DNA of 64,000 bases. It comes from Chryseobacterium indologenes. Its GTDB lineage: Bacteria; Bacteroidota; Bacteroidia; Flavobacteriales; Weeksellaceae. Each line of letters begins with the position of its first letter. The stretch's first letter is position 1. The DNA lies in assembly GCF_002025665.1 (NCBI RefSeq), contig NZ_CP018786.1, forward strand, positions 2,728,001-2,792,000, written 5' to 3'. A program made the translations under genes and the position numbers. Of the stretch, positions 39,381 to 49,079 are shown piece by piece. The notes beneath the pieces are model-generated. The model saw only the letters and a program-made list of their open reading frames with translations. It was not told the origin of the DNA and did no database searches.

Positions 39381-42300
39381 TTATTTATCTAAATGCTTCG
39401 GAGTAAATCCGTCTTCATTCAGTTCTCTGTGTACGTAATCTGCTTTCATTTCAGCTTCATAGTCTACTTTAGTATCTTTACCCATTCTTCTTAGAACAGA
39501 GTCAAATAGAGAGTATACTACCGGTACAATGATCAAAGTAAGGAATAGTGATGATGTCAAACCACCGATTACTACCCATGCAAGACCTTTGTTCATCTCA
39601 GCTCCGGCCCCTGTTGCCAATGCGATCGGTAACATACCGAAGATCATCGCAATGGTGGTCATCAGGATCGGACGAAGACGTGCGTGGTTGGCTTGTACCA
39701 GGGCATCGTGAGTATTGGCACCTGCTGCTTTTCTTGCATTCGTAAAGTCAACGATAAGGATCGCATTCTTCGCTACCAGACCAATCAACATGATCATCCC
39801 TAACATCGTAAAGATGTTCAATGAATTGGCAGTTAAGGCAAGGATTACCATTACCCCGATCATCGCTAACGGGATTGAGAACAATACCACGAAAGGATAT
39901 ACGAAACTGTCATATAGGGAAACCATTACCAGGTATACCAATACGATAGCGGCTAGTAATGCAATTCCTAACGTACCGAAACCTTCCTGCTGATTCTCCA
40001 TATCTCCACTCCAGATGTAATCTACCCCTACAGGTTTTTTGGTGCTGTTCATGAACTGGTTTGCCCACTCATTAGCTACGTCCCCTACTGGTCTACCTAC
40101 AGCTTTAGCTCTTACTTTTACAGATGGAGATTTATCTCTACGTTCAAGCAAACTTGGTCCTGAACCCATTTTTACATCAGCAAACTGGCTTAAACGAACC
40201 TGCTGTCCCTGAGGGTTTGTAAACATAAGGTTTTTAACGTCATCAATAGATTGTCTGTTCACATCTCCGAAACGGATATTGATGTCATATTCATATTCTC
40301 CGGCTCTGAATTTTCCGTCAGTATTCCCGTTGAATGCGGTCTGCATTGTCTGTCCTACACTTGAAAGGTTTAAACCTAAGGCAGACATTTTATCTCTGTC
40401 AATACTTACCTGAACTTCCGGGCTACCTGTATCGGTTGATAATTCAGCATCTACTGCTCCAGGAACTTTTTTCAATAGTTCAAGGATTCTTGTAGCTTCT
40501 TTTACTGCTGTGGCGTTATCCGGAGCGGTTACCACCATCTCAATTGGAGCATTTTCAGCACCCATGATACCGATTGGAGCGGTTTTAAATTCAACTCCTG
40601 TGAATTTCTCCTCTAACTGTCTTTTAATTTTTGCAGCTTTGATATTGGTACTTTCAGAACGTTCAGACTTATCTGTTAAGTTCACCTGAACCTCAGACTG
40701 GTAAGTGGTTGCCTGAGCTCCACCAAAACCTGTAGACTGCTGTCCAACTGTGGTGATAAGGTCTACAACATCTTTATCATTTCTTAAAAACTTCTCAACG
40801 TCTAATGTTAACTGGTTTGTTTTTTCAACGGTTGCATCTTTTGACAATTCCATCTGTACTAAGAACTGACCACGGTCGATTGGCGGGAAGAACTCACCTC
40901 CAATGAATCCGAATGCTACCAACATGAATGAACTGATTAAGACAATGAATGTAATTACTACTGTTGAAATTCTTCTTAATGTTGTTTTCAGACACCATTC
41001 AAGGATTCCTGTGATCCAGTGTGTAAACTTGTCAATTAATCCTTCAAACCAAAGGATGAATTTCTCAAACCAGTTTTTACCTGTTAAATGTTCCAGTTTA
41101 CCAAATCTTGATGATAACCAAGGAATGATGGTAAATGAGGCCAACAATGATAACAAAGTGGCAATAACTACCGTGACGCAGAACTGTGCCAGGATGTTGG
41201 CTACAAGACCTGAACTCATCGCAATCGGTAAGAATACCACCACAATTACCAAGGTAATCGCAGCCACGGTAAATCCAATTTCTGAAGCTCCGTCATAAGC
41301 AGCTCTGATCTTACTTTTACCCATCTCCATGTGACGGTAAATATTTTCCAGTACTACAATCGCGTCATCCACCAGGATACCTACCACAAGTGAAAGCCCC
41401 AGTAAACTCATTAAGTTCAAAGTATATCCCATCAGGTTCATTCCGATGAACGCTGCCACCAATGAAGCCGGGATAGAAACCATTACAATAAATGCGTTTC
41501 TGATACTGTGAAGGAATAATAACATTACAATGGCCACGAGGATAATCGCTAAAAATAAGTCGAAAATAACGTGGTTGGCGGATTCAAGGGTAAATTCTGT
41601 AGTATCGTTTACGATTTTTACTTTTACTCCCTGAACTTTATAAGCTTCTTCTACTGTTTTAATTGTTTTCTGAACACTTTCAGATACCGCTACGGCATTC
41701 GCATCAGATTGTTTTTTAACCTGCATTAAAATGGTAGGAAACTGGTTGAATCTCGCTACTTTTTCAACATCCTTCTGAGAGTCGAAAACGGTTGCAATAT
41801 CAGATAAACGTACTTGTGCTCCATTTTTGTTAGAAACAACAAGGTTATTCATTTCCTCTGTAGATTTATACTTTCCTGAAAGTCTGATCGTAGATTTTGT
41901 AGTTCTCGTTTTCAAACTTCCTGTAGGGAAGTCAAGGTTTGATGAAAGAATTGCCTGTTGTACGTCTCCGATTGAAAGTCCGTACCCCTGTAATTTTTTT
42001 TCATCAAGATTCACCTGGATTTCTCTCTCCTGTCCACCTACAAGGTCAACCTGAGCCACACCGTTTACACGGGAGAAAATAGGTTCAATCTTTTTATCCA
42101 ATAAGTCATAAAGATCTTTACTGTTCAGTTTATCCGATGAAATACTCATCGTGATAATAGGTAAGTCATCTAAGGAGAATTTATTCAAAGACGGTGCTTT
42201 TACATCCTCCGGAAGATCTGCCAGAATCGCATTTACCTTTCTCTGGGCATCATTCAAGGCGTAGTCTACATCGGCACCATCGTTCAGCTGAACCATGATT

Positions 42301-42569
42301 ACGGATAAACTCTCGTATGAAGAAGATTCTACTTTTTTAACGTTTTCCAAAGACCCTACGGCATCTTCAATCTTTCGGGTCACGGAGGTTTCCACCTCTG
42401 CAGGTGAAGCTCCCGGATAAACCGTAGAAATGGTTACCATGTTGGTTTCAAACTTTGGAATCAATTCGTATCCCATGAGCGTATAACTCAGGATACCTCC
42501 CAACGTCAGAATTGTAAATAATACAATTACCAGCGAGGGTCTTTTAATCGATATTTCTGCTAACTTCAT
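39381..42569 (-). CDS. RND efflux permease, HAE1/AcrB-like
   Basis: A 1062-residue inner-membrane proton-drug antiporter of the hydrophobe/amphiphile RND family. It has 12 transmembrane helices in two halves with large periplasmic loops, and the proton relay Asp pair in TM4 (GILVDDAIVVLENIYRH). It forms the pump of a tripartite system with the adaptor and outer-membrane channel encoded just upstream (7-nt and 10-nt gaps). Proteins of this Bacteroidota clade are single-permease types resembling MexF or MdtC. Substrates likely drugs, dyes or lipids; not determined by sequence. Confidence 0.95.
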   Translation of the reverse strand: MKLAEISIKRPSLVIVLFTILTLGGILSYTLMGYELIPKFETNMVTISTVYPGASPAEVETSVTRKIEDAVGSLENVKKVESSSYESLSVIMVQLNDGADVDYALNDAQRKVNAILADLPEDVKAPSLNKFSLDDLPIITMSISSDKLNSKDLYDLLDKKIEPIFSRVNGVAQVDLVGGQEREIQVNLDEKKLQGYGLSIGDVQQAILSSNLDFPTGSLKTRTTKSTIRLSGKYKSTEEMNNLVVSNKNGAQVRLSDIATVFDSQKDVEKVARFNQFPTILMQVKKQSDANAVAVSESVQKTIKTVEEAYKVQGVKVKIVNDTTEFTLESANHVIFDLFLAIILVAIVMLLFLHSIRNAFIVMVSIPASLVAAFIGMNLMGYTLNLMSLLGLSLVVGILVDDAIVVLENIYRHMEMGKSKIRAAYDGASEIGFTVAAITLVIVVVFLPIAMSSGLVANILAQFCVTVVIATLLSLLASFTIIPWLSSRFGKLEHLTGKNWFEKFILWFEGLIDKFTHWITGILEWCLKTTLRRISTVVITFIVLISSFMLVAFGFIGGEFFPPIDRGQFLVQMELSKDATVEKTNQLTLDVEKFLRNDKDVVDLITTVGQQSTGFGGAQATTYQSEVQVNLTDKSERSESTNIKAAKIKRQLEEKFTGVEFKTAPIGIMGAENAPIEMVVTAPDNATAVKEATRILELLKKVPGAVDAELSTDTGSPEVQVSIDRDKMSALGLNLSSVGQTMQTAFNGNTDGKFRAGEYEYDINIRFGDVNRQSIDDVKNLMFTNPQGQQVRLSQFADVKMGSGPSLLERRDKSPSVKVRAKAVGRPVGDVANEWANQFMNSTKKPVGVDYIWSGDMENQQEGFGTLGIALLAAIVLVYLVMVSLYDSFVYPFVVLFSIPLAMIGVMVILALTANSLNIFTMLGMIMLIGLVAKNAILIVDFTNARKAAGANTHDALVQANHARLRPILMTTIAMIFGMLPIALATGAGAEMNKGLAWVVIGGLTSSLFLTLIIVPVVYSLFDSVLRRMGKDTKVDYEAEMKADYVHRELNEDGFTPKHLDK

Positions 42570-42576
42570 AGATCTA

Positions 42577-43638
42577 CTACTTTATAATGTTCACTTTAGA
42601 TCCGTTATCCAGATTGATCTGTCCGCTGGTTACCACCTGCTCTCCTCCATTCAATCCGCTTAACACCTGAACTTTATCTCCGTAAACTTTTCCAATGGTT
42701 ACTTTGATCAATTTAGCAACTCCATTCTGAACAACGAATAATTGTCCTGAGCTTACTCCATTTACAAACGCTTCTGCAGGAACTGTCAGCATATTCTGAG
42801 TCTCGGCACCGTTGTTTGTACTGAATTTAGCAGTTGCGTACATACCTGCTTTCAGGTTTCCTCTGTTTTGTACTTCAATTTCTACAGGGAAATTCAGAGA
42901 AGCATCACTTTTAGGAGCGATGAAAGTAATTCTACCTACGAAAGAATCTTCAGGTAAAACATTTACTTTAATCGGAACTTCCTGACCTAACTGGATTTTT
43001 CCGATCTGGCTTTCATCTACTAAAACAGAAAGTTTAAGGCTGTTGATATTTACGATTTCAAACATGGACGTTCCAGGAGAAACTACTGTTCCCGGTTCAA
43101 CCATTTTCTTGTTGATTGTTCCGCTGATTCCCGCACGGATGCTTGTGTCATTTACTTTTACGCTTTGTGCTCTAACTGCAGCCTGCATATTTTTCAGCTG
43201 TAATCTTGAGTTATCAAGCTGTTGCTTTGTAACTCCGCCTGTTTTGTAAGCGTTTTCATAGCGTTGGTTATCCATAATAGCATTCTGAAGATTATTCTGA
43301 GCCTGGGTAACATCAACTTCAATAGCATCTCTTTTAATTGTTGCTAAAACCTGACCAGCTCCAACTCTTGAACCTTCTTTTACCAAAACACTTACGATAC
43401 GTCCTGAGATTTCAGAAGACTGGTTCATTTCCTGCTTAGGAATGAAAGTTCCGTTGGCTGAATAGTCTGTATCAATATTTTCTCTTGTAACTGTTACAAT
43501 ATTGACATTGATTTTATCCACCTGCTTGGCAACTTCTTTTACTTCCTGCGTCTGCTTTTCTTTGTTACCAGCAATCTTATACGCGGCTAACCCTACCAGT
43601 ACAGCTGCTACGATGATATATATTAAAGTTTTTTTCAT
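42577..43638 (-). CDS. RND periplasmic adaptor (membrane fusion protein)
   Basis: A 353-residue HlyD/AcrA-like protein. An N-terminal membrane anchor (MKKTLIYIIVAAVLVGLAAY) precedes a lipoyl-like/barrel-sandwich region (GRIVSVLVKEGSRVGAGQVL), an alpha-hairpin (about 108-150) and beta-barrel plus membrane-proximal domains. No lipobox Cys, so an uncleaved anchor. It bridges the permease and the TolC-type channel. Co-transcribed with both. Confidence 0.94.
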   Translation of the reverse strand: MKKTLIYIIVAAVLVGLAAYKIAGNKEKQTQEVKEVAKQVDKINVNIVTVTRENIDTDYSANGTFIPKQEMNQSSEISGRIVSVLVKEGSRVGAGQVLATIKRDAIEVDVTQAQNNLQNAIMDNQRYENAYKTGGVTKQQLDNSRLQLKNMQAAVRAQSVKVNDTSIRAGISGTINKKMVEPGTVVSPGTSMFEIVNINSLKLSVLVDESQIGKIQLGQEVPIKVNVLPEDSFVGRITFIAPKSDASLNFPVEIEVQNRGNLKAGMYATAKFSTNNGAETQNMLTVPAEAFVNGVSSGQLFVVQNGVAKLIKVTIGKVYGDKVQVLSGLNGGEQVVTSGQINLDNGSKVNIIK

Positions 43639-43647
43639 TTTAGTTTA

Positions 43648-45000
43648 TTATAAGTTTTGTAGTGTGTTTAGTTCACCCTTAGCTTTTATCAGCTTAATCT
43701 CTGCCTGTTTGTAATCTAATAATGCATTAGAATAGTTCTGTTTTGCTTGTGTCAAAGCATTTTCAGAATCCAGTACTTCTGTAAGGGTAGCCAGGCCATA
43801 CTGATAGTTAGACTGAGTATTTTTCTGAACTCTTTCCGCCAATCCTACATTATCTTTCATGCTTTCGATATTAATCAATGCATTTTCCATATTGGTAACT
43901 GCATTTTTATAATCTAAACTTAAGCTCAACTGAGTATTTTCAATATCAACATCAAGATCCTGAATATCAATTTCTGCCTGGTTGATCTTTGCTTTTGTAG
44001 CTCCTCCAGTGAAAATAGGAATATTTACATTCAAACCAATGGCTGAATAATCACTCCAAAGAACGCCTCTGCTAAGACCATTTGTCAACGGGAATTTTGC
44101 ACCGTTTGCTCCCCATCCATAGTTCGCTGTAAGATTTACTGATGGATAAAGATAAGCTTCAGTCGCTTTTTTATTGAAAACCAAAAGTTCCCTATTTTTG
44201 TTTAAAACTTTAAGCTCTGTACGATCATTAAGATTTACGTTGCTCGCAATCAGCTCAGGCTTTGGTTCGATTTCTTTTTCTTCAAGTTCGATGTCTGTAG
44301 AAATCGGGATTCCCATATAGAACTTCAGAGCATTTTTTGAAAGTTCAACAGAGTTGATTAAGGTCTGTTTATTGGAACCAATATTGGTAAGCTGAACATT
44401 TGTTCGGTCTAAATCGATTGATTTTGCCAAACCATTATCAACCAGACTTTTAATCACATTTCTTACTTTTTCAGTGTTGGCATAGCTTGCAGTTACCGTT
44501 TTAAGATTTTCCTCCTGTACAAACACCTGATAATAAGCTGTTGCTACATTTTCAATAATCTGTTCATTGGTTAACTGAGCATTCAGTACATAAAATTCTC
44601 TTGTTGATTTTGCAGCTTTCAATCCTGTAAATACTCTTTGATCAAAAATCGCCTGTTGAAGTTGTACAGAAGCTGTTGAACCCCAAGGCTGACCAAACTG
44701 AGCTCTGATTTTCTCTCCTCCAAATTCCAGTAAAGATTCCTGAATAATCGGATTATAGGTTAAACCTGCCGTTGCAGTCACCTGCGGAAGGGCACCAGCT
44801 CTGGCTTCATCAATTTTAAATTCGGCTTTTTTGACCTGTAAAGCAGCCTTTTTAGCTTCTGCTTTATTTTGAAGTGCCTGCTTTATTGCTTCCTGCAGGG
44901 AAACCTGCTGCTGGGCAGACATCAGTGTAGAGCCGAAAATCATAAATGCTGAAGCTATCCCAATTTTTAGCTTTGTAGCAGTTATACGTTTTCTATTCAT
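43648..45000 (-). CDS. TolC-family outer-membrane efflux channel
   Basis: A 450-residue outer-membrane factor. A signal peptide (residues 1-30, LKIGIASAFMIFGSTLMSAQ) is followed by two TolC repeats with long coiled-coil helices (SLQEAIKQALQNKAEAKKAA; second repeat near 340-440). It supplies the exit duct for the RND pump. First structural gene of the pump after the TetR gene, 90 bp away. Confidence 0.94.
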   Translation of the reverse strand: MNRKRITATKLKIGIASAFMIFGSTLMSAQQQVSLQEAIKQALQNKAEAKKAALQVKKAEFKIDEARAGALPQVTATAGLTYNPIIQESLLEFGGEKIRAQFGQPWGSTASVQLQQAIFDQRVFTGLKAAKSTREFYVLNAQLTNEQIIENVATAYYQVFVQEENLKTVTASYANTEKVRNVIKSLVDNGLAKSIDLDRTNVQLTNIGSNKQTLINSVELSKNALKFYMGIPISTDIELEEKEIEPKPELIASNVNLNDRTELKVLNKNRELLVFNKKATEAYLYPSVNLTANYGWGANGAKFPLTNGLSRGVLWSDYSAIGLNVNIPIFTGGATKAKINQAEIDIQDLDVDIENTQLSLSLDYKNAVTNMENALINIESMKDNVGLAERVQKNTQSNYQYGLATLTEVLDSENALTQAKQNYSNALLDYKQAEIKLIKAKGELNTLQNL

Positions 45001-45090
45001 AATTTTATACTTCGTTTATTTTTTATTTAATTTTCAGTCATTATTTATTTCTATTTGACGAATCATTTTCAGAAATACTTTAGTTTTTTT

Positions 45091-45684
45091 TTAGTTTTTG
45101 AACAACATATTGATAATAATCTCTTTTCTTTCAGAAATAATCTTATCATATTCTTCATCATTAATTAAAAGATTTTCCATAAATAATGGTCTTATTGCAC
45201 TTGGGAATACCAATAGCGCAACCATATTCAGAATAAACTGAACAGGTGCCATTTTCTCAATATTTCCCAATTCCATTTCCTTTTCAATATCCTTGTACAT
45301 ATCGTTCAGGATATCTTCTTCAATTTCTCTCTGATGGCAGGTTCCTTTATTGATCTGGGATACGATATACGTTTCCAGATACGGATACTGAAGACTTGTA
45401 GAAAGACTGCTTTCTATGAATTGGCTGATCTTCTCTTTAAAAGGCAGATCAGAATTCTGAATGATCTTCGATTTTTCCTGTTCTACTCTTTGTGCTTCAT
45501 CAAAGATGATCTGGATAAGCTTATCCCTTGAACGGAAATAGTAATTAATAAGGGTTCTGTTCACTCCAGCTTCATCTGCAATCTCCTGCGTAGTAGCATC
45601 AAATTTTCCTTTCACAAAGAATAAATTCTTCGCTGTCTCTTTGATCAATTCCTGTGTTTGGTCTTTTTTTGCTTGATTTGACAT
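45091..45684 (-). CDS. TetR-family regulator of the efflux operon
   Basis: A 197-residue regulator (start 45684, MSNQAKKDQ; the frame upstream runs through the operator and promoter). The HTH is in ATTQEIADEAGVNRTLINYY (about 33-52), and the C-terminal helices form the ligand-binding dimer domain. It heads the minus-strand run with the RND operon 90 bp downstream, so it probably represses both itself and the pump. TTGTTAAACAA sites at its promoter are its likely binding sites. The inducer is unknown but is probably a pump substrate. Confidence 0.92.
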   Translation of the reverse strand: MSNQAKKDQTQELIKETAKNLFFVKGKFDATTQEIADEAGVNRTLINYYFRSRDKLIQIIFDEAQRVEQEKSKIIQNSDLPFKEKISQFIESSLSTSLQYPYLETYIVSQINKGTCHQREIEEDILNDMYKDIEKEMELGNIEKMAPVQFILNMVALLVFPSAIRPLFMENLLINDEEYDKIISERKEIIINMLFKN

Positions 45685-45685
45685 T

Positions 45686-45698
45686 TTTGTTAAACAAA
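45686..45698. promoter_or_regulatory. Candidate TetR operator 1
   Basis: TTTGTTAAACAAA: near-palindrome directly after the -7 element and next to the tetR start codon, positioned to block transcription start. Confidence 0.5.
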
Positions 45699-45704
45699 TT
45701 TGTG

Positions 45705-45712
45705 CAAATTTA
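45705..45712 (-). promoter_or_regulatory. -7 element of tetR-RND operon
   Basis: Minus-strand TAAATTTG, exact TAnnTTTG, 20 bp upstream of the tetR ATG. Confidence 0.6.
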
Positions 45713-45735
45713 TAGTAAAAAATATTTTTGACAAA

Positions 45736-45765
45736 ATTGTTAAACAAAAAAATTAAACAAAATTG
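45736..45765. promoter_or_regulatory. Candidate TetR operator 2 plus half-site
   Basis: ATTGTTAAACAAA at 45736-45748 repeats the core of operator 1 about 50 bp away; TTAAACAAAATTG at 45753-45765 is a further half-site. The array covers the -33 region. Confidence 0.45.
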
Positions 45766-45835
45766 TCATGATATCCATCATATTTGTTCACACAAGTTTG
45801 TTATTACTTACTGTTTAATGAGAAGTCTATTTTTA

Positions 45836-45843
45836 TATCTTTG
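45836..45843 (+). promoter_or_regulatory. -7 element of the T9SS protein gene
   Basis: TATCTTTG, exact TAnnTTTG, 20 bp before the ATG at 45864. Confidence 0.6.
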
Positions 45844-45863
45844 CCGCAAAAATTAATAACCCA

Positions 45864-48800
45864 ATGCGAAAACTTCTCTTGCTATTCGTTCTATTGATAG
45901 CAACTCTGTGTTATTCACAATGTAATAACTGTGCAAAAAATTTTGGGGGCTGGATTGAGGATAATATGGTAGGCATGAAAAAAACAAATGATGGTTTTTT
46001 ATATGTTTATCAGGCTGACCAGTCTTATACGTATGCCAAAATGCTCAAATATGATTTTAACTGTAATCTGATTTGGGAAAAATATGATGTAATACAGGCT
46101 TTAACAGTAGACAATGCCGGGAATATCTATACGCTTGGAACGTCTGGTTATTATATGAACTATGTCAACAAATTAAAAAAGTACAGTGCAGACGGTACTT
46201 TAATTTGGGAGAAACAATTCACTGGAGAGATTGGAAGACTGGCAAAAAACATATTTGTTCATCAGAATGATGTTATTGTAACAGGTGTTTTCAGTTATAC
46301 ACTGGATTTTTTCAATCAGGTTTCATTAACCAATAACAGCGGTCTTACGCAGCCTTATCGCAGAGGATTTCTAGCCAAATTTGATACCAATGGAAATTTC
46401 TACAATGCGATCCAGCTAGGTCAGGATATGGAATTTTTTAAAGACTCTGAAATGGATAATGCCGGTAACATTTATATATCAAAAGTTCATGCGAATTTTG
46501 CATATAGTAAGATTGAAAAATTTGATCATAACCTACAGTTGATCCTTTCTAAAGAGATCTCCAACAATACGGGAGTTTACTGGGCATATTGCCCCACAAA
46601 TCTTCATTATAACAAAATTAATGATAAGATGTATGTTTATGGAACTTTTGCTATTTCAACAAAAGTAGACAACACTTCATTTTCTACAGGCAGTACCAGT
46701 AATGGAGTACAGCAAAGTATTATTACCGAGTTTGATATTAATAATTTAAATCTACTCCGGTATTTAAAGTTTTACAACAACAGTTTCTTACAAATCCCTC
46801 AGGAATCCAATAATAATACAAGAACTTTAAATAATGCCTATTTTGCTGAAACCAATGATTACCTGTACACCTTTGGAACCTTTTCAAAAACGATGACACT
46901 GGGCAATACTACGATTACCAGTTCTAATACCAATAACACTTATTATGGTGAAGATTTGGTTTTCTTTAAAATTAATTTAATCAATTTTGAAGCTGAATAT
47001 CTGTTCAAATCTGATGCCCCGCAAAATACTCCTTATCAAAACTTAAATGCAGCAAACGAAATCTTCATCAATAATGATAATGTCTATCTTTCATCAAACT
47101 TTAGAAATATACCGATCATACTGAACGGAACAACAATTAATAATAACAGTGGAAATGGTGCTGAGGATGTGCTACTGTATAAATATAGTACAACCAACTC
47201 TTCCAATACACTCTCATCAAACTCTCCTGTTTGTACTAACTCTACTCTTCAACTTAATGCCTCTGGCGGAACAAACTATAGCTGGACAGGCCCAAATGGT
47301 TTTACATCAAACCAGCAGAACCCAACCATACCTAATGCGACAACAACTCAGGCAGGAACTTATACTTGTCAGGTTTCAGGAGGAACTTGCAGTGGAACAT
47401 TTACCATAAATGTTATTGTAGGTGATCATATTGCCCCTGTTCCGAATATTCCTGCTCTGGCAGACATTACCGGAGATTGTCATACAACGGTTACTACTAT
47501 TCCTACTGCTACCGATAATTGTGCTGGCTCAATTACTGCAACAACAACAGACCCTTTATCTTATTCAATCCCTGGAAACTATATCATCCACTGGACTTAT
47601 AACGACGGAAATGGTAATACTGCAACTCAGAATCAGAATGTAATTGTATCATCTCCTGCTCTTCCGACAACAGCAAACGCTCAGCAAACGTTCTGTGCTA
47701 CCAATAATCCTAAGATTTCTGATATTCAGATCACAGGACAGAATATAAAATGGTATGATGCAGCAGGAAATATTTTACCTGCAACAACGGCTCTTATCAA
47801 TGGACAAACCTATTATGCTTCCCAGACGATTAACGGCTGTGAGAGTAATAAAACTTCGGTTCAGGTAACGGTAAATAATACTCCTAAACCTACGGCCAAT
47901 GTTAATCAGGATTTCTGTGCTTCTGCAAATCCTACACTAGAAAAGATAGTTGTAACGGGAACATCCTTTAAATTCTATGATACAGCAGGAAATGTAATTC
48001 CAATGTCAACTCCTCTTATGAACGGACAAACATACTTTGTAACCCAAACAGTAAATAACTGTGAGTCTGAAAAACTGGCTATTACCGTAACACTGTCCAC
48101 AGACAATGTGTCCGCAAAAGACATTACGCAGGTACAGTGTAATACAACTACTGCCAATTCAATGGTTGTTAATCTTCACTCATACGAAGCAAGTATTATT
48201 AATAATCCGGGGAATTATATTTTTACTTATACTGACACTGCAGGAAACCCTATTTCTAATCCTTCAGCTTATATTTTGAATGTCGGGACAACCCTTATCC
48301 ACGTAAGGGTTTCAACTCCGGACGGATGTTTTAAAGTGGTTCGATTAAGCCTTACGCTTAATCCAAAACCTAATGTTCTGCTTCCTGATATGCTTGATTT
48401 CTGCGAAGGGAAATCAGTTGTTTTAGATCCGGGTCCCGGATTTAAGTCTTATGAATGGAATACGGGAGCAACCACACAAGCTATTACAGTATCTACTCCG
48501 GGAACATATACTGTGAAAGTAACCAACGTTTTCGGATGTGAAAGTACAAGCTCTACCCAGGTGAGCTACTCTGTTTTGGCTCATATTGTTTCTGTGAATA
48601 TTACAAACAATACAGCAACTGTGATTCTTTCTCAGAGTGGAAATTATGAGTTTTCTTTAGATAATTTCACATGGCAGGATTCTAATATATTCACTAATTT
48701 AAATATGGGAGAATATACTGTGTATGTGAGAACAAAATCAGGATGTATTATCGGACAGAAGAACTTCTCAATATTCAATATTCCAAATGCAATCAGTCCC

Positions 48801-49040
48801 AACGGTGATGGCATCAATGATACATGGAGAATTGCCGGATTGGAAAATTATCCTGGGACAGAGGTAAGTTTATATGACAGAAGAGGCGCTGTGATCTACA
48901 AAGAGATTATTAAAAAGAATCCTTTTCAATGGGATGGAAAATATGAATCTCACCCTATCTCCACCGGAAATTACTGGTATACTATAAAAGTTTCTGACGG
49001 AAGAGTCTACAGCGGCTGGCTTCTGATTAAGAACAGATAG
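45864..49040 (+). CDS. Large T9SS-exported surface protein, type B sorting domain
   Basis: A 1058-residue exported protein. Order: signal peptide (1-19, MRKLLLLFVLLIATLCYSQ); a beta-propeller-like region (about 30-440) with repeated YDFNCNLIWEK/YSADGTLIWEK-type strands; an Ig-like domain (about 450-520); a HYR-like domain (about 521-597, DNCAGSITATTTDP); three Ig-like modules each with paired Cys; and a C-terminal gliding-motility/T9SS type B sorting domain (about 965-1058, NAISPNGDGINDTWRIAGLE, ISTGNYWYTIKV). The tail directs passage through the type IX machinery and surface anchoring. Likely adhesin or matrix protein; ligand unknown. A strong terminator follows. Confidence 0.9.
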   Translation: MRKLLLLFVLLIATLCYSQCNNCAKNFGGWIEDNMVGMKKTNDGFLYVYQADQSYTYAKMLKYDFNCNLIWEKYDVIQALTVDNAGNIYTLGTSGYYMNYVNKLKKYSADGTLIWEKQFTGEIGRLAKNIFVHQNDVIVTGVFSYTLDFFNQVSLTNNSGLTQPYRRGFLAKFDTNGNFYNAIQLGQDMEFFKDSEMDNAGNIYISKVHANFAYSKIEKFDHNLQLILSKEISNNTGVYWAYCPTNLHYNKINDKMYVYGTFAISTKVDNTSFSTGSTSNGVQQSIITEFDINNLNLLRYLKFYNNSFLQIPQESNNNTRTLNNAYFAETNDYLYTFGTFSKTMTLGNTTITSSNTNNTYYGEDLVFFKINLINFEAEYLFKSDAPQNTPYQNLNAANEIFINNDNVYLSSNFRNIPIILNGTTINNNSGNGAEDVLLYKYSTTNSSNTLSSNSPVCTNSTLQLNASGGTNYSWTGPNGFTSNQQNPTIPNATTTQAGTYTCQVSGGTCSGTFTINVIVGDHIAPVPNIPALADITGDCHTTVTTIPTATDNCAGSITATTTDPLSYSIPGNYIIHWTYNDGNGNTATQNQNVIVSSPALPTTANAQQTFCATNNPKISDIQITGQNIKWYDAAGNILPATTALINGQTYYASQTINGCESNKTSVQVTVNNTPKPTANVNQDFCASANPTLEKIVVTGTSFKFYDTAGNVIPMSTPLMNGQTYFVTQTVNNCESEKLAITVTLSTDNVSAKDITQVQCNTTTANSMVVNLHSYEASIINNPGNYIFTYTDTAGNPISNPSAYILNVGTTLIHVRVSTPDGCFKVVRLSLTLNPKPNVLLPDMLDFCEGKSVVLDPGPGFKSYEWNTGATTQAITVSTPGTYTVKVTNVFGCESTSSTQVSYSVLAHIVSVNITNNTATVILSQSGNYEFSLDNFTWQDSNIFTNLNMGEYTVYVRTKSGCIIGQKNFSIFNIPNAISPNGDGINDTWRIAGLENYPGTEVSLYDRRGAVIYKEIIKKNPFQWDGKYESHPISTGNYWYTIKVSDGRVYSGWLLIKNR

Positions 49041-49045
49041 TAAAA

Positions 49046-49079
49046 TAAAAACGAGCAGAAATTTCTGCTCGTTTTTGTT
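49046..49079. terminator. Bidirectional terminator
   Basis: Perfect palindrome AAAAACGAGCAGAAA / TTTCTGCTCGTTTTT (49048-49077). It ends both the T9SS protein gene and, on the minus strand, the CvfB-like gene. Confidence 0.9.

Noticed and set aside
39529..41298. Several plus-strand frames inside the RND permease gene
   Set aside because: Antisense shadows of a strongly conserved membrane protein; low complexity and no start context.
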